Assembly: GCA_965153455.1 (NCBI GenBank) | Contig: OZ234499.1 | Location: forward strand, 17,666,271 to 17,730,270 | DNA from: Sphagnum compactum | Taxonomy: Eukaryota > Bryophyta > Sphagnopsida > Sphagnales | Direction of reading: 5' to 3' | DNA length: 64,000 nucleotides | Shown here: in pieces, positions 11,081 through 23,889 of the stretch | How positions within the stretch are numbered: position 1 is the stretch's first letter | How the letters are laid out: each line of letters starts with the position of its first letter | Position numbers and translations under genes: made by a program | Notes under the pieces: generated by a model | Database searches by the model: none | Told to the model about the DNA's origin: nothing | Seen by the model: only the letters and a program-made list of their open reading frames with translations

Positions 11081-14000
11081 TCTCAAAGTGACAAATAAAA
11101 CAACTAAACAAACAAAACAAGGGGTATGTCACACTATGGCCTTGCCATTTACATTAAAAAATATTAGGAGGCAAATCAAATATTTCACCATGCAAAAACA
11201 GTCTTCAAAAAAATCCTCTAAAACAGCAAGCATCGATGATAACAGCACATGTAGGAATGATGGCTACTCAAGAGAAGACACAATCATACACTAAGCGAGC
11301 ACAAAGCGATGAATTCATTTGCTATTGAGACATATGGGTGTTTTTATTCTCATTTTGATTCATTTTTAATCACTTGTGCATAGACCACTATCATGCGTCA
11401 TTAGTGGTCTTCTTTAGTCCCTTCGATGCTTGTTTCTTATTGTGTGTGTCCATATCGTTGTAACGTGCACAAGCCATAACAATTCTTTAGTGGGCTACTG
11501 CACTTGATCATGGTTATTCATCTCTTCCACACATCATAGCTAGTGCACCTCCATCACTAGCCACTTTTTGGCAGATGATAGCTTTTTCGTTTTAAGTTTT
11601 ATTTGTTATTATTGATTGTCATTTTGTAACCATGAGTTTTTTATGCATAAGGTCTTTACTTAAATTTTTTTTATTGTTTTTTTGGTCTTTGGGTTTTGTT
11701 TACTTGTGTTCTCATTTGCCTCGTACTTTTGCTGGATGGGTCCCCATCCTTGATTTTTTATTTACAAGGTTTTTCTTTTCTAAAATAAACCAAAATCTTT
11801 CAAGATATCATAACTTTATAATTAATTTCTAGTTTCAACACAATCCAAAATATCATCTTTCAAAAAATCCTCATATAAAAATAGACCTTTTACTTAGGGG
11901 CCAAAATCCCTAAAGCTACTCTACTCTATAATGAATATAAACACAATATCCTTGCCTACCAAGGCAAGGTTAATAAACAAACTACCTTCCATAGCAAGTA
12001 AATTTTGCCTTGTGATTTATGATGGTAAAGCCTATGGGTGGGGTATGTTCTCAAAATGTGGGGTTGGATTAATGGGTTTTTTTTCACTTTTGTGAAGTAT
12101 ATGGTGTAATGATCATACACTTAGCCAAATTTGGTTACATGACAAAAAAAATGTAAAGTAGATTTTTAAAAAGATTCTTTCCTTAGCATGATGATTATTA
12201 GAACCTATTTAAATAGGGAAAAATCAGACATATGTGAAATATGGCCATTTGGGGCCATTTTTTTTCCCAGAAAAAACCTTTATAAATAAAGGAGTTTTTC
12301 TAACAAGATTACCTATTTTTTTGTGACAAGTTACTTTTCATTTTGCATTCCAATGTAATCGGTAGTTTTAACAAGGTGTGTTGCACACAATGGCCCTACC
12401 ATTCATTTAATATCAAAAATGGACATTATATGATAAATTGGTCATAGCTAGGGAAATATATATATATTTAATGTACATCATCATGTTGTTGTAAAGGAAA
12501 AAATTTCATGATTATTTTTTTCAATTTTTAACATCACATTAGTTACAAGGAACCCAAAAAAGATCTCACATTTAATGATGACAAATTTTAAGAAACTATT
12601 TTAAAAGTTAAAAATTTGTTACCAAACTAAAACCAATAGGGAAATGTCACAATATGATTTTCAATTTTTTGAATGTAATGATTTTTTTGTATTAAAAAAA
12701 AAGATCAATTATTCCCTTTTCATATTTATTTTCACATTTGTGCAAAATTTTGAACTAAAAAAAAGACATATCGTGACATGTGTATTTGAATGTTTTCAAT
12801 TATGTTGTCACATTTTGAAAAAATTACATGAATTTTTGTGTATGATGAATGCTTAACCATTTTTTGGTGAAGATAATTTCATATTTAATTTTGTGGGTTA
12901 TGGATTGGTGACAAAGTCGCTTGGGGCTAGGTGCACATTTGAATAAGTGAAGGGAGAAAGCAAAATGTCAAAAGATGAATGTGAATCCTTTTACAACCAA
13001 ATTAGGATGAATCATTTGACCTAGTTTTTTAAGGGCAAAATCCCTTAAAGCTATTATATTCTACAATGATTTTCAACACGATATCTTTGCCTAAACCTTA
13101 AAGCCTTGTAAGGTGTGGCCAACAAATGCATTTCACATGATGGGTTGACAAAATTTGCACATTTCACACAAAAATGTGAATATCAAAGCATATGAAATTA
13201 ATGAAAACAAGGACAAGTTTGAACTTTTACAATTAATTCATACTAATATTTTTCAATTTTTCATGTAGCATTGATCTTCAAACATAATGACACTCACATC
13301 AAACTATCTAAAGAAATGGTTCGATAGTTAATTAAACTCAAAATTGTTTATCAAACCAAAACAAGAATCAATTTGGGTACATGATCATGGTTTTCAAATT
13401 TTTGAACATTTCAATCTTTATGAACATCAATATTTTATTGGTTCTTTCATGAAAACCATTGATTCTTTAATGTCTTGAAAATAACTAAAACATGTGGCTC
13501 TTTGGTTTTGAAATAATCAAAACTAATGGTTTTTTTATTCCCTAACAAGGTGAATCATTTTATCACATGATGAGTGATTACATAATCCTATCACAACTTG
13601 ATTACTGGCCGTGGAATTTTTAAAAATGAAAAAAATGTGATTTTTAAAATAGAATAATAATTTATATGAAACAATCACATCATATGCAAATTTTAGTGAA
13701 TGGATTTTGAATTGTTGTAACATATTGGACTTTCAAAGTGTTATAAAATTGCACCATAATCATACAATTATGGACTCAACATATTTATTAAAATGCTTAA
13801 TTGAATGTTTTTACGTGGAAAGTAATGTGATGCCATTGATACAAAGGAGGATAGTTTTGAAAGATTTTGGTGATCATAATTTGACAAATATGATGAAATA
13901 TGGTTTTTAAATAAATTATTTTATTCATTTTAATTAATAATTCAACTTTTCATTTTTCAAAAGTAATTTTTTCCAAAATCAAGAAATCAATTGTTTAGCC

Positions 14001-14342
14001 TTACCATATGACTTGTGTAATACAATTATCTTACCTATAATGTATTTACAATGTTATTTTGGCCATTTTTAACATTGGTATGAACTTCAAATATGCCAAA
14101 AATTTACACAATGTGGTTTTGCCCAATACTCAAATTGACAGTTATTTGTTCAAAGAAAAATTTAAAGTACCAAAACTTTTATTTATTAAAAGATAAAATT
14201 ACCACACAACACTAATAAAACTCCAAAAATATTTGGGTTAATTTTAACCATTATAAATATTTCATCTTTTGGATTAAATTAGGGTTTTTAAGTTCAAGTT
14301 TATTGATTTTCAAATTGAATATAAGTTTTAGGAAGCTTCCCA
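11081..14342. other. AT-rich intergenic DNA with a degenerate direct repeat
   Basis: A block at about 11885-12000 ('AAAATCCCTAAAGCTA', then 'CTTTGCC/CCTTGCC', then 'CAAGG') recurs in diverged form at about 13020-13130. A weaker pair is 11100-11165 against 12372-12430. This suggests an old tandem duplication or element of about 1.1-1.3 kb. No gene was seen. Confidence 0.4.
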
Positions 14343-14930
14343 TGTAGAGGTGAAGGTACTAATAGCAATGTTGGTTCACCTTACCCATATGTGGAAGTGC
14401 TCAAATTTTTTTAAAGGTGTTAGAATTTTACAAGTTGAAGTATCCAAAACATGTAAACTTCACTTTCATCAATTGTTCATTGGTGTTAAAGACATGCCCA
14501 AGTGGGTAGATATGGGTGACAATTTCAAGAAACCAGTGCCTTTGAAAGGCCAACTCTCCCAAGCAACAACAACGAGCAAATGTGTGAAGTCCATGCACTT
14601 TCAATTGAAAACAACATTGAGATCATGGATTTTGTGGCTATTAACAATAATAGCACACCTACAAAACGTCCATAAGGTGCAAAGAGCACAAAAGAGGCCA
14701 AAAATAATAGTCAATGAGAGTGCAATGTGTGCTCAAGTGCATGCAACCCAAGAGATGGCGTTTGTGATTTAACAAAAGGCAATGATTCTTGAAGATGCAA
14801 GCATCAGTGCCTTGTTCACATTACCAAATGAGCAACTTGTTTCACAAGAGGTGAAAACATATTTCTAGTTGTGTCAATGCAAGGAGTTGTAGAAGTTACA
14901 AATTTGTTCTACATCTTCAATGTTTAGCCC
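14343..14930 (+). pseudogene. PIF/Harbinger accessory protein (ORF1) remnant
   Basis: Seen: a 140-codon open frame starting at 14350 carries FHQLFIGVKDMPKWVD, the counterpart of FTFIHCWLLLKDIPRWVD in the minus-strand remnant at 8.1 kb. After its stop at 14772 the same frame continues with ILEDASISALFTLPNEQ, resembling the charged C-terminal tail of these proteins. Known: ORF1 proteins of Harbinger/Pong elements bind DNA and act with the transposase. The N-terminal trihelix part is missing or unreadable. The gene points toward the minus-strand transposase remnant at 15.2-16.0 kb, the convergent arrangement found in this superfamily. Inactive by its internal stop and truncation. Confidence 0.6.
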
Positions 14931-15229
14931 ATCAACTCTACTACTTGATCTTGTGACTTTGCTTGTATGAACAACCACCACAACACTTACAAGTCATGAA
15001 GCTGCTAACTTTACAGACTTAACAACTTAAAATTGTAAAAAAATTTGAAACAAAAAACAATGTTGTAAATAATAGGAAAAAACAAGAAGAAATTTTATTC
15101 ATGTATGGTTGTTGCCTTTGAGTGCCCACAAATTCTCAATGAGGTCTCTTCAATTGATAATGCAATCGATTGTTTTCTATGTGTTGTGTGCCTTGCTTGA
15201 AATTGGTAAAATTCAATCTTCATTTGATT

Positions 15230-15975
15230 TGAAGGTCGTTAGTGGGTTCAAATGGTTCTAGTTCTTCAACTCTCTTGTCATCTATAATCATATTATATAA
15301 CACCATGTTTGTCATCAAAATGTTTGGGATGATATTTTTATTCCATTGCCAACAAGGATTGACAATGAGGTGAAAATAAAACTTCAACATTCTAAATGCA
15401 CATTTAACATCCTTCTTGTAAAACTTCTATGGAATAACAAAATCCACTTGGTTTTTTTTGTGCAGTTCATGAATTGTTTGCACAACAATTGACCAATGCA
15501 AATATATTCCATCAACTAGCAAATAGTTTCAAGCATATTCATTCCCGTTGACCACAAATTTCACATTGTACCTAACACCTAATAAGAAATCAACAACAAA
15601 AGACTATGATAAAAAATGTTCAAATCATATTACACCATTGAACCAAAATGTGCATATCAAAACCATAAGCTTTGATTTTGCAATTATTTCAAGAATAATG
15701 TTGTTGTTCTTATTTTTGTCATTGAATTGATATTTGCCAAGACATTGCGCAATTTTTCCACACATAATGCATATAATGCAAGCTTGCAAACATCCCTTGG
15801 TAGCCACGATCAAAATTGATTTGTAATTGTTTGTTAAGGCCGGCCTTGCTTGGTTGCCAAAGGTACTTGGTCTCAAAACATTATTCCCTCACAACTTTGC
15901 AAAACTTTTTCAATGCCTCCATCACTATTGACTTTCCCAACCTACAATATACACCACATGCATTAGTAGTTACCG
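15230..15975 (-). pseudogene. PIF/Harbinger transposase remnant (DDE_Tnp_4), second element
   Basis: Seen on the minus strand across frames, in family order: MEALKKFCK (about 15920), RGYQGMF then LHYMHYVWKNCAMSW-like codons (about 15800-15750), NIILEIIAKSKLMV (about 15690), YNVKFVVNGNEYA (15575-15537), YLLVDGIYLHWSI (about 15530-15495), FYKKDVKCAFRMLK (15428-15387) and MVLYNMIIDDKRVEE (15306-15262). Known: these correspond to the DDE_Tnp_4 core including the second Asp region and the C-terminal 'LHNMIIEDE' block. At least four frameshifts or stops interrupt it. It forms a tail-to-tail pair with the ORF1 remnant at 14343-14930, only about 300 bp apart, so both probably came from one element whose right terminus may be the TIR at 16910-16924. 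Confidence 0.85.
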
Positions 15976-16909
15976 TAAATTAACATTTTGAGTGCAACAA
16001 TGCATTTATGAATTGAAGATAAACCAAAGATGCCACAAGCATCACACTTTTGTTGGAAATAAAGATCATTTACAACAACATCATGCATAATGTGACAAAA
16101 AAAATATGTTTTTAGTTTGTAATGTTGCTAAAACAAATGATTATCATAAATAAGGTCATCACAAAACTAATTGCATCACATGCAATTCTAGCCAAGGTGT
16201 CATTCTCGCCACATTCTCATTATTTGCACTATGATAAGGTCAACTACATCCATGTTTGCTTTTACCCTCAGGTTGAACACAAAACAACAAATCAAAAATC
16301 AGTTATTCATCTTCATAAACCTCCAGTTCTATTGACATCAAGTCATGCAAATTTCATCATCATAATTTCACTATTGTAAATCACATTGTTGCCAATGTCA
16401 CTCAACTTGCAAACAATATGCATCAAGTTGCATGAGACACTTCAAGACATTAGACAAAAATTTAGAAACATATGATGAGAATGAAAGCAATGACTTGTCG
16501 AACCTTTCTACTGAAGAGAGACAACGTGCAAAAATAATTTGATGGGAAATGGCGGGGGTGGTGAAAAGTTTTGTCATTACATCATGTGCCACCACTTTGC
16601 AAGTATAGGGATTGATGCCTAGGCAACACTTATCTCCACCCCAAAACTGTAAACAACTCCTTCATTTAAAAATATAATAATGTTTAATAATCACTATCCC
16701 CACCCACAAACGTCATAATCGTCCCTTTCAACACTCAAAGACCATCTATGTCTTTACATTTGGACGAGTAATAATGATTGTCCAAATCCATAGTAGAAAA
16801 AAGATTTTAAAAAGGTTAAAAATGACCTCTGCAAAATGGACATCAATAGAGGAGCGCAGCAGGATTTACGTTATCCTGTTGCAAGATTTAATGAAAAGGG
16901 GTGTTTGTA
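15976..16909. other. Upstream part of the second Harbinger element; no readable gene
   Basis: Between the transposase remnant and the TIR at 16910. Probably the decayed 5' end of the transposase gene and the subterminal DNA of the element; no motif could be read. Confidence 0.35.
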
Positions 16910-16942
16910 GGTGTGGAGATGCTCTAAGAGCAACTCCACCTA
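16910..16942. repeat. Back-to-back Harbinger/Tourist termini sharing one TAA
   Basis: GGTGTGGAGATGCTC (16910-16924), TAA (16925-16927), GAGCAACTCCACC (16928-16940). The left piece is a right-hand terminus and the right piece a left-hand terminus of the GAGCA-type TIR also seen at 6533. The shared TAA is the expected target site. Confidence 0.65.
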
Positions 16943-18620
16943 TGCTCAATGTGTACCTTGCAAATTAAAATTAGATGAAGAAAAGTTAAAACATGCTTGT
17001 TTAGCTCAACAAAATGGTTTTTGCCCAACAATTTTGCACAGTTTGCTAAGGCTAGTAGAAGGCATAGCAAAGCTCAAGACTTTATAGAAAAGAGTATAAT
17101 GAATATGACTTATCTCTGTTTCTGATTGGCCAATCATCTATCTATGAAGCAAGGTAGTTTGTTTGTTTTGTTTTGTACCGATGAGATCCACTGAATCAGG
17201 ATGCTTCAGATTGCGTTCTTGGTCTCTTTGGAAAGCTCTCGAGGAGGAGGGGTGCATGGGCTTGGTTCCATGGCGTTTGGACTTGCGGTGCAAAAGTTGT
17301 TGAATATTGAATGATTTCTTCACTAAAAATTAAATTAAATCCTAGCTGAAAATTTCAGAGGAATTGGAATGTGCCTTTGGTGTTTGGAAAGATCTTGATG
17401 AGCAGGATATAATGGAATTTATTTGGTAAGATTTTGGCGAAGGAAATTTGAAATCCCTTGGCCATGAGTGGAATATGGCTTTATCATCTCCGCCTCATCT
17501 GCCAAAATTTAGCTCAAATTTCTACCAAAAATTTCAACTATGTAAACTTTGAATCCAACCATTGATTCTATAATCCCATTCATGGTTACTTTGATTGCAC
17601 AAGATTTGCATTTAAGGGTCCAAATAAACATACAATATGTTTAGAATGTTCTAGGCTTTTACGGATTAAGCATACGAGGGTGTGATGTAGATGTTATCAT
17701 ATCAAACAGTTGTGTTTGGAAAAATAGTTTTGTTGCACAAATATTTTTTAAGTTTCCCATATTCTAGATATCATATATCAAAGATTATACACCTAGGTTA
17801 ACCAAGATCTTGCAACATGTTCATTTTTAAGATACATCAAGCTCACATAGACATGGATTTTGATGAATTTTTAAATTTATACATTTCATTAGATTTCATA
17901 ATCTTGGACTCCATTTCAAATGAATGTGCCACATTAACTATTGAGATGTCCATTCTGAAATTCCTTTAGTAGCAAAGGGCTAACTAGCCTTTCCCCTCTT
18001 ATTCCATTCTTCGTCCATAGTATATCCCTTAAACACTGGGTCAGCCTACATTTTTACAAGTAATCTACCACTTTTGGATATTGCAAATATTGGTTATTTT
18101 TTGAGAAGTGACTATATACCAAAATAGAACATAATACACTACAACCAATTTAGACCATTGGACGTGAAATGTCATAATAGTTTGAATATCTTTTCTCCTT
18201 TTTAACACCTAATTCTGAGATGTATTTCTAGGTGAACAATCAAAGAAAGAAACAAAGCAAAGAAGAAAAACTGCAAAGACAAACAAAGGAAGAAAAATAA
18301 AAGACAGAGAAACTCACAGTACTACATTGTAGGGAGCTCCAATCTTTTCAGAGATGTTAAAAAAGAAGACAAAAAGAAGACACCCACAAGACAATAACAG
18401 AGGCGCTGTTGCTTTCCAAATGTGCAAATGAATTGCTGCTCCTTTAAATGAGGTTGATTTCAATTTGTGACTGGGCATTCATGTCTAGCACTTGCTGATT
18501 ACCCACAAATACATTGATAATATAGTCTTAATCAAATGGCAAAACATTCAAGTACTCAAGCTTCTTGCAGAAAAAAAACAATTAATCAATGCAGACTCCA
18601 CTAAGCATTATTGCTCCGGT
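16943..18620. other. Intergenic DNA downstream of the coiled-coil gene
   Basis: No gene recognised. The first part may be the body of a Tourist-like element beginning at 16928 (it contains a 'TTGGCCAATC' word), but no right terminus was found. The 3' UTR of the minus-strand coiled-coil gene should lie in the last few hundred bases. Confidence 0.4.
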
Positions 18621-21217
18621 TCAAATGGGTACTTCAAACTTATTTTCCTTTAACACAACATCCGTTAGACCTTTAGGCCACAAAACATGACCTTTCAAGC
18701 CCCTCTCAATGTGAGGATTACTCCATGAGATCCATGAGCTTTGCTGTGGCACCAATTCCCAATCTACCTGTTGTGTTTGCCCATGCAAGATGACTTCATC
18801 AAGTGCCTCCACTTGACCATGATTCTCCTCTTGCAAGTGGGTGATGTGAATGTCTTCCATGCCATGTGACATGCATGGAACATCTCTGTGTCTCATGCCT
18901 CTTCCCACCTCTACTCCCTGATCAATTTCATCCTCTGCAGCTTCACAAACAACCCTGTCCAAATCTTCTTTCTGATGATGATACAAGGCATCATCATTAT
19001 TGACTTCTGAAGAATTTTCCTCATCTGCAATACCCTCCATATAATCTTCGTACCCTGAAACTTGTGACCTGCTCACTTGTTCATATTCACAAACATTGTT
19101 CTTCCTCTCCTCTGCTTGTAACTGCCCAAAAGTTCTCTGTATTTCATGAACTGGATACATCAGAGACATGTTGGGCTGAGCTCCCTCCCTCGGTCCACTA
19201 TCATCAGGCCATCTGTTGTCCGAGTTTGGTGGATAGAAAATATTCTGCTGACTGTGACCCTTTGGTGGATCAAGAATACTCTCCTGAGTGTGACCGTACT
19301 GACAGTCAGCTTGCTTTTCATAGCTGAGATCCAAACCATAGAGATCATTCTCTAGAAGGGGTTCTTGCTTTATATCTGCAGGGGGGTATGATGCAATGAT
19401 CCCCCTTGGATGGATTGCAGTAACCACATTGTACAGGACCTCTGCCTCCTTAATAAAGTCTGCCCTATTCCAGCATCTTCCAGCCCAAAGAAATGTCTGA
19501 AGCTCTGAGCAAAGAACATCAAGGGCTGCACCCTTTTCTTCTAGTGAAAGTTTTGCTTCGCTGAGCTTCATCTGCACACGTTCTTCCCGCCAAACTTCTG
19601 CAAGCTGCAGCATGCGTCGCTCCTCTTCCAGTTCTTCATGCATTTTTATTGAGTCCTGTTTCAGATCCTCCACCTCTGCTTTGTCTTCAGCGATTTCACG
19701 TGCGAGCTCATCACATACATCCTCCATGAGTTCCCGTGCTTTGCGCTCCCGCGCTAACTCCTCAACCATATTTGTCACAGCCATTTTGGCATCCATAAGC
19801 TCTTTTGTCATTTTTCCATTAGCAACTTCAATCTGGCTCCTTGCTTTCTGCTCATCTTCTACTTCCTCTTTCAAAGCCTGTACAGCTGATTTGAACTTGT
19901 TCTGCTCAGTTCTCCAGCTTGATTTCACTTTGGCCAATTTCTTCATCAAGGCTTCAATCTCCTCATGAGCTGCGTCCTGTGCAAGCTCAAGTTCTTGCAC
20001 ACGAGCATTAGCATTATCCAACTGCATGCGCAATGCCGATGCAGTGGACAGGGTTGAATTGTGTTGCTCCTCCAAAATACGTATCCGACTGAGCACTTTA
20101 AGAAGATCACTCATTGTTGTTACTGATGTAAACTTCTTTCCAGCTTTCACGTCCCCCTTTCTTTCACTAATCAACTTCGCATGCTGCCTCTGTCCTTCGT
20201 GCTGTGTTCCAACCAAAAACATAACCCATCCCCATTTACATGTGAAATGAATTGAGCTGATTTTCAAACAGCTCTTGACTCTAAGAGCAGCGGGAATCGG
20301 AACTAGCTACACACATATACATTGAAATTCACACAAAACACATGTCATCCCCAGTTAGGCATGAATTTGAGGGCAATACCAAAATGGAGATGTCAGAATT
20401 CACCCAGGGATCAACGCTCATATCCAGCATCTTATGTGCTCGTGTTGTTCGCATAGCTGTTACTTGTCTTCCACCATGGCTATTTTTTCTCCTGCTCTCT
20501 GAGCTCGTCTGCTGCAATTCCCCCTACCATGCCCAGCTACACCCAGGTTACTGTTCCATCCCTTGCACCATCAAATTTCTAGGTTAGGGTAACATATTAC
20601 TGCGTATCTCCTGAAGGACTTGAGAACCCTAACTGTGAAGAAGTACTCAGAGATTCTTCTCAGCTCGTCATGACATCATCATCATCATCATCATCATCAC
20701 CTTCTTCTAATTCCAGATGAGAATAAGTTAGTGAATTGTTGCCTGCTCAATGGCTTACATGAAGATTTGTTTGGATGTGCTGCATGAGGAGCAAAGAGAG
20801 TAAACATACCTTAGAGAATTGGTGGTTTGAGAACATGGCGCTTCTTGGAGAGGAGTACGAGAGGTCAGCCTGTGAGATAGGGCTGGCGGTATCAGACGTT
20901 TTTTCTTCTCCAGAAGAAGGCAGATATTGGGTGGTGCCAACAGAAATTCCAGGAGCAGGCAAATCCTGCAGCTCCCATAACGAGGCTGCGAGCTTCCTTG
21001 CAGAGATGGTAGTAGAACGAACCCCCGCAGCAGCAGCAGCTTGAACCGATACATCTGCTGCTGTAGCTGCAGCAAGTGCAATGGAGTCGTTTAGCTGGTT
21101 ACTGAACGCATTCCAGCTGGGCACTGGCGTGCTTGGTCCCACTGCTACTCTCCTGCTTGATTTGCTCACTCTCTTCACCCGCATACCCTGGGACGAGTGC
21201 CATGATGGAGTTTCCAT
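18621..21217 (-). CDS. Coiled-coil protein of the At5g41620/BRANCHLESS TRICHOMES-like family (2 exons)
   Basis: Exons: 20810-21217 (136 codons) and 18621-20201; the intron 20202-20809 has GTATGT and CAG ends and phase 0. Predicted product about 662 residues. Seen: residues about 28-38 carry GPSTPVPSWN, residues 71-82 carry ISARKLAASLWE, and residues 166-374 are an almost unbroken coiled coil opening with MSDLLKVLSRIRILEEQ and rich in Glu, Lys and Ala heptads. The acidic tail has no domain. Known: GPSTPxPxW, SARKLAAxLWE and the 'LxKVLxRIxxLEEQ' coil define the plant family that includes At5g41620, At3g11590 and BLT; BLT acts in cell shape and microtubule arrangement in trichomes, most others are uncharacterised. 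Start chosen as the first ATG after the in-frame TGA near 21288. Inferred: a cytoskeleton-linked structural protein. Confidence 0.85.
20673..20699. repeat. (ATC)n microsatellite within the intron
   Basis: About nine ATC/CAT triplets in the single intron of the coiled-coil gene. Confidence 0.85.
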
Positions 21218-21760
21218 CTCCCGCTCCCGGATGCGAAACTTGAAGAAGATCCCACCTCTTTGTGCATCGGCTCTTCCTCGTCGTCAGCTGCGGCACGTCC
21301 CCTACTCGTCATTCACTCATTCCCCGCATCAGCTCCCAATTCTCTCTTCCACACTCATCTCTGCTACCCATCCTCACCAAATCAAGCTCCAAAAAACAAT
21401 TTCTTCACAACAAAAGCTTCAAGATCACTTTAGCCTAATTGTACTAAGTTAGAGGCTGCCATCTCCTCCATACCCATCGCACAGATTGCTCAAATCCCGA
21501 CACCGATAGCTCCAAATCGAAGACAACGTCAACAGAAGAAGAAGACGCGCAACAGTCGGCAACATTCGCGCGGGAGCAGGAGTAGTGTGTTTTCTGTCGT
21601 TAGGGCAAGCGTTTGCGTGTCCGCAATTGTCCGTTTTCCCACTTGCCTGACGGCCGTGGTTCCTTATTTCTAGGGCTCCCCTGTTCACACACAAAGGCCT
21701 TCTTTCACTTTCTTGGCCACTAGAATTGGAGCTAAACATGAGTTTTTTGTGCAGGTGGAT
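21218..21760 (-). promoter_or_regulatory. Probable 5' leader and promoter region of the coiled-coil gene
   Basis: GC-richer DNA immediately upstream of the start codon. The frame upstream of the ATG is closed by a TGA at about 21288, and overlapping frames on both strands show no domain. No TATA box could be assigned with confidence. Confidence 0.4.
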
Positions 21761-22340
21761 ATATGGTTTTGTCTATACTTTTTTCTTCACTCTGCCCATA
21801 GGGAAGAGACTAACTATTGGTGTAAGATTTGGGCAGAAAATTTTGGCTCAAACTTGACCGGGTGTGTGAGTGAGATTTAAAGTACTCTTTGTGTAGATGA
21901 TGGACGTGCATGTTCCATAAAAAGAGAATGTATCAATGTTGGCGGGTTCTTGGATTTCAAGAGGTTCAAGTTCTTTAGGTACATAAGTACAATTTTATTG
22001 GAAAAAGTATAAATTTGACAATATGTTTGGTTATATATTTTAAACAAGTTATTGCATTTGATTCGTTATAAATAATAATTATTATACAATGTTTGTATTA
22101 GAGTGTGTGTACTAGTTGAGTAAACTAATCGCGTTTTTTTCGTTTTTTTTTGGTTTTGTTGTGTGGAATGAAAATGAGATTGGACCTTGTCTTAAATTGG
22201 CCCGACTTGAGGTCAGTTTTTTGAATTTAAAAAAAATTCGAAAGTTTCATCAAAAACAAAAAGAAGTTATAATTGGAATTAAAGATTCTTTTTGAAATCA
22301 AGAACTAGACAACACTAATATGTATCTAGATGAAAAGTTT
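21761..22340. other. AT-rich intergenic DNA
   Basis: No gene recognised. A piece near 21830-21880 ('GGCAGAAAATTTTGGCTCAAACTTGA') resembles the sequence at the edge of the tandem repeat at 22.3-22.8 kb, so it may be an outlying diverged unit. Confidence 0.35.
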
Positions 22341-22341
22341 T

Positions 22342-22830
22342 AGATCTAGTAAGGGAAGCTTTTAGTTTGAAGTTTGAACTTGTCATAAAGGGCAAAGTCA
22401 TTGTGCAATGAGCTGTTTGTTTATCACATTCTATCCATAGGGCAGAAATTACCCATTAGTTTAGGAATTTGATAAGTTCTAGATCTAGTAAGGGAAGCTT
22501 TTAGTTTGAAGTTTGAACTTGTCATAAAAGGCAAAGTCATTGTGCAATGAATTGCTTGTTTATCACATTTTATTCATAGGGAAAAAATTACCCATTAGTT
22601 TAGGATTTTGATAAGTTCTAGATCTAATAAGGGAAGCTTTTAATTTGAAGTTTGAACTTGTTATAAAGGGCAATATCATTGTGTAATGAGCTGCTTGTTT
22701 ATCATATTCTAGCCATAGGGTAGAAATTACCCATTAGTTTAGGATTTTGGTTTCAACTTGATTCAATGTGTGAGTGATAAAAGGTTTTTAATTAAGGAAG
22801 GGAAGCTTTTTGATTGAAGTTTGTACTTCT
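22342..22830. repeat. Tandem repeat, 139-bp unit, three good copies and one diverged
   Basis: Units start with AGATCTAGTAAGGGAAGC at 22342, 22481 and 22620, spaced exactly 139 bp, each containing 'TTTGAAGTTTGAACTTGT', 'TCATTGTG', 'TTGTTTATCA' and 'AAATTACCCATTAGTTTAGG'. A fourth, diverged unit follows from about 22790 ('AAGGGAAGCTTTTTGATTGAAG'). Confidence 0.9.
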
Positions 22831-23889
22831 CACAATTAGCAAAATCATTATGATTACACATATAAGTTACATGTTTATATCCTTTGACTTAAGTTTGATT
22901 AATGTATTTTATGTGTATTATAATTTGTTCCTATATGTTTTTATATAACCAGTTTTGACCTACGGTTTACAAGTGTTATGTGGGTATATGGCTTTTTCTA
23001 GATTGTTGGTTATCTCATATTAACGTCTTTTTTTTAACCCAACCAACGTTTAGAGAATGCTTACAAATAGATCTCTGTGAAAGCAGCATAATTGGTAAGG
23101 CAAGCATTTCAATGGTGTATGATAGTGGCTACCATTTTTTTCTTAGAGGTAAATTGCAACTACTTAATCATTTAAGCATTCAAATTGGATAGCAAGGTTA
23201 AAAAACATGTTATAAAATTTATTGTTGTTAGGTAGTGATGAGTTAGAGGTTTATATAAAAATTACAGCAATGAACTTAAGGTTGAAATGGAAATGTGGTG
23301 TGGACATTGATGTTTCAATGGAAATTGTCATAACGCAACATGGAAAAACACATACAAAATGCTAGTAATTGATAAAAGACAAGAAAAAACATCGAATCCA
23401 AATGCAAAAAGGACCAACAAGACACCATAGACCCAACAACTATTACTATGATGGACTAGGGGATTTTTGAACCCCGATCCTTGTGAATCCTACCCATTGT
23501 AACCCAATTCAAACTTGCACAAACTAGTCACATTAAAACCAAACCTACACACCCACATGTTAACTTGTGCTAATACCATTTTCTTTTCCATTGGTTTAAT
23601 ACAAAAGCAACATGACTTAATGTCAAGCATAAAGGAAATTGCCATGCACATTTGAAAAACACCCAATATGCAACATAAGCAAAATAAACCAAAATTGATT
23701 AGCACATGTAATGTCCAACAATAATGGAAATGAGGTGGAGATTTAGACCTCCATTCCATGACTTATATTTATGCTTAGGAGGCTTGTAATTAAGTCATGC
23801 CTACATCAAGTACCAAGTTAAATTGCATTATAAATATGTATTAGTTGCCATAGAAGCTACAAGTGAAGAAGAAACATTCAGAAACTAGA
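22831..23889. other. AT-rich intergenic DNA
   Basis: No gene recognised; the short frames on both strands lack motifs. Confidence 0.35.

Noticed and set aside
20202-20267. Upstream extension of the coiled-coil exon 2 to an ATG at 20267
   Set aside because: A CAG acceptor at 20204-20202 joins in phase with exon 1, which carries the family's N-terminal motifs; the extension is intron sequence.
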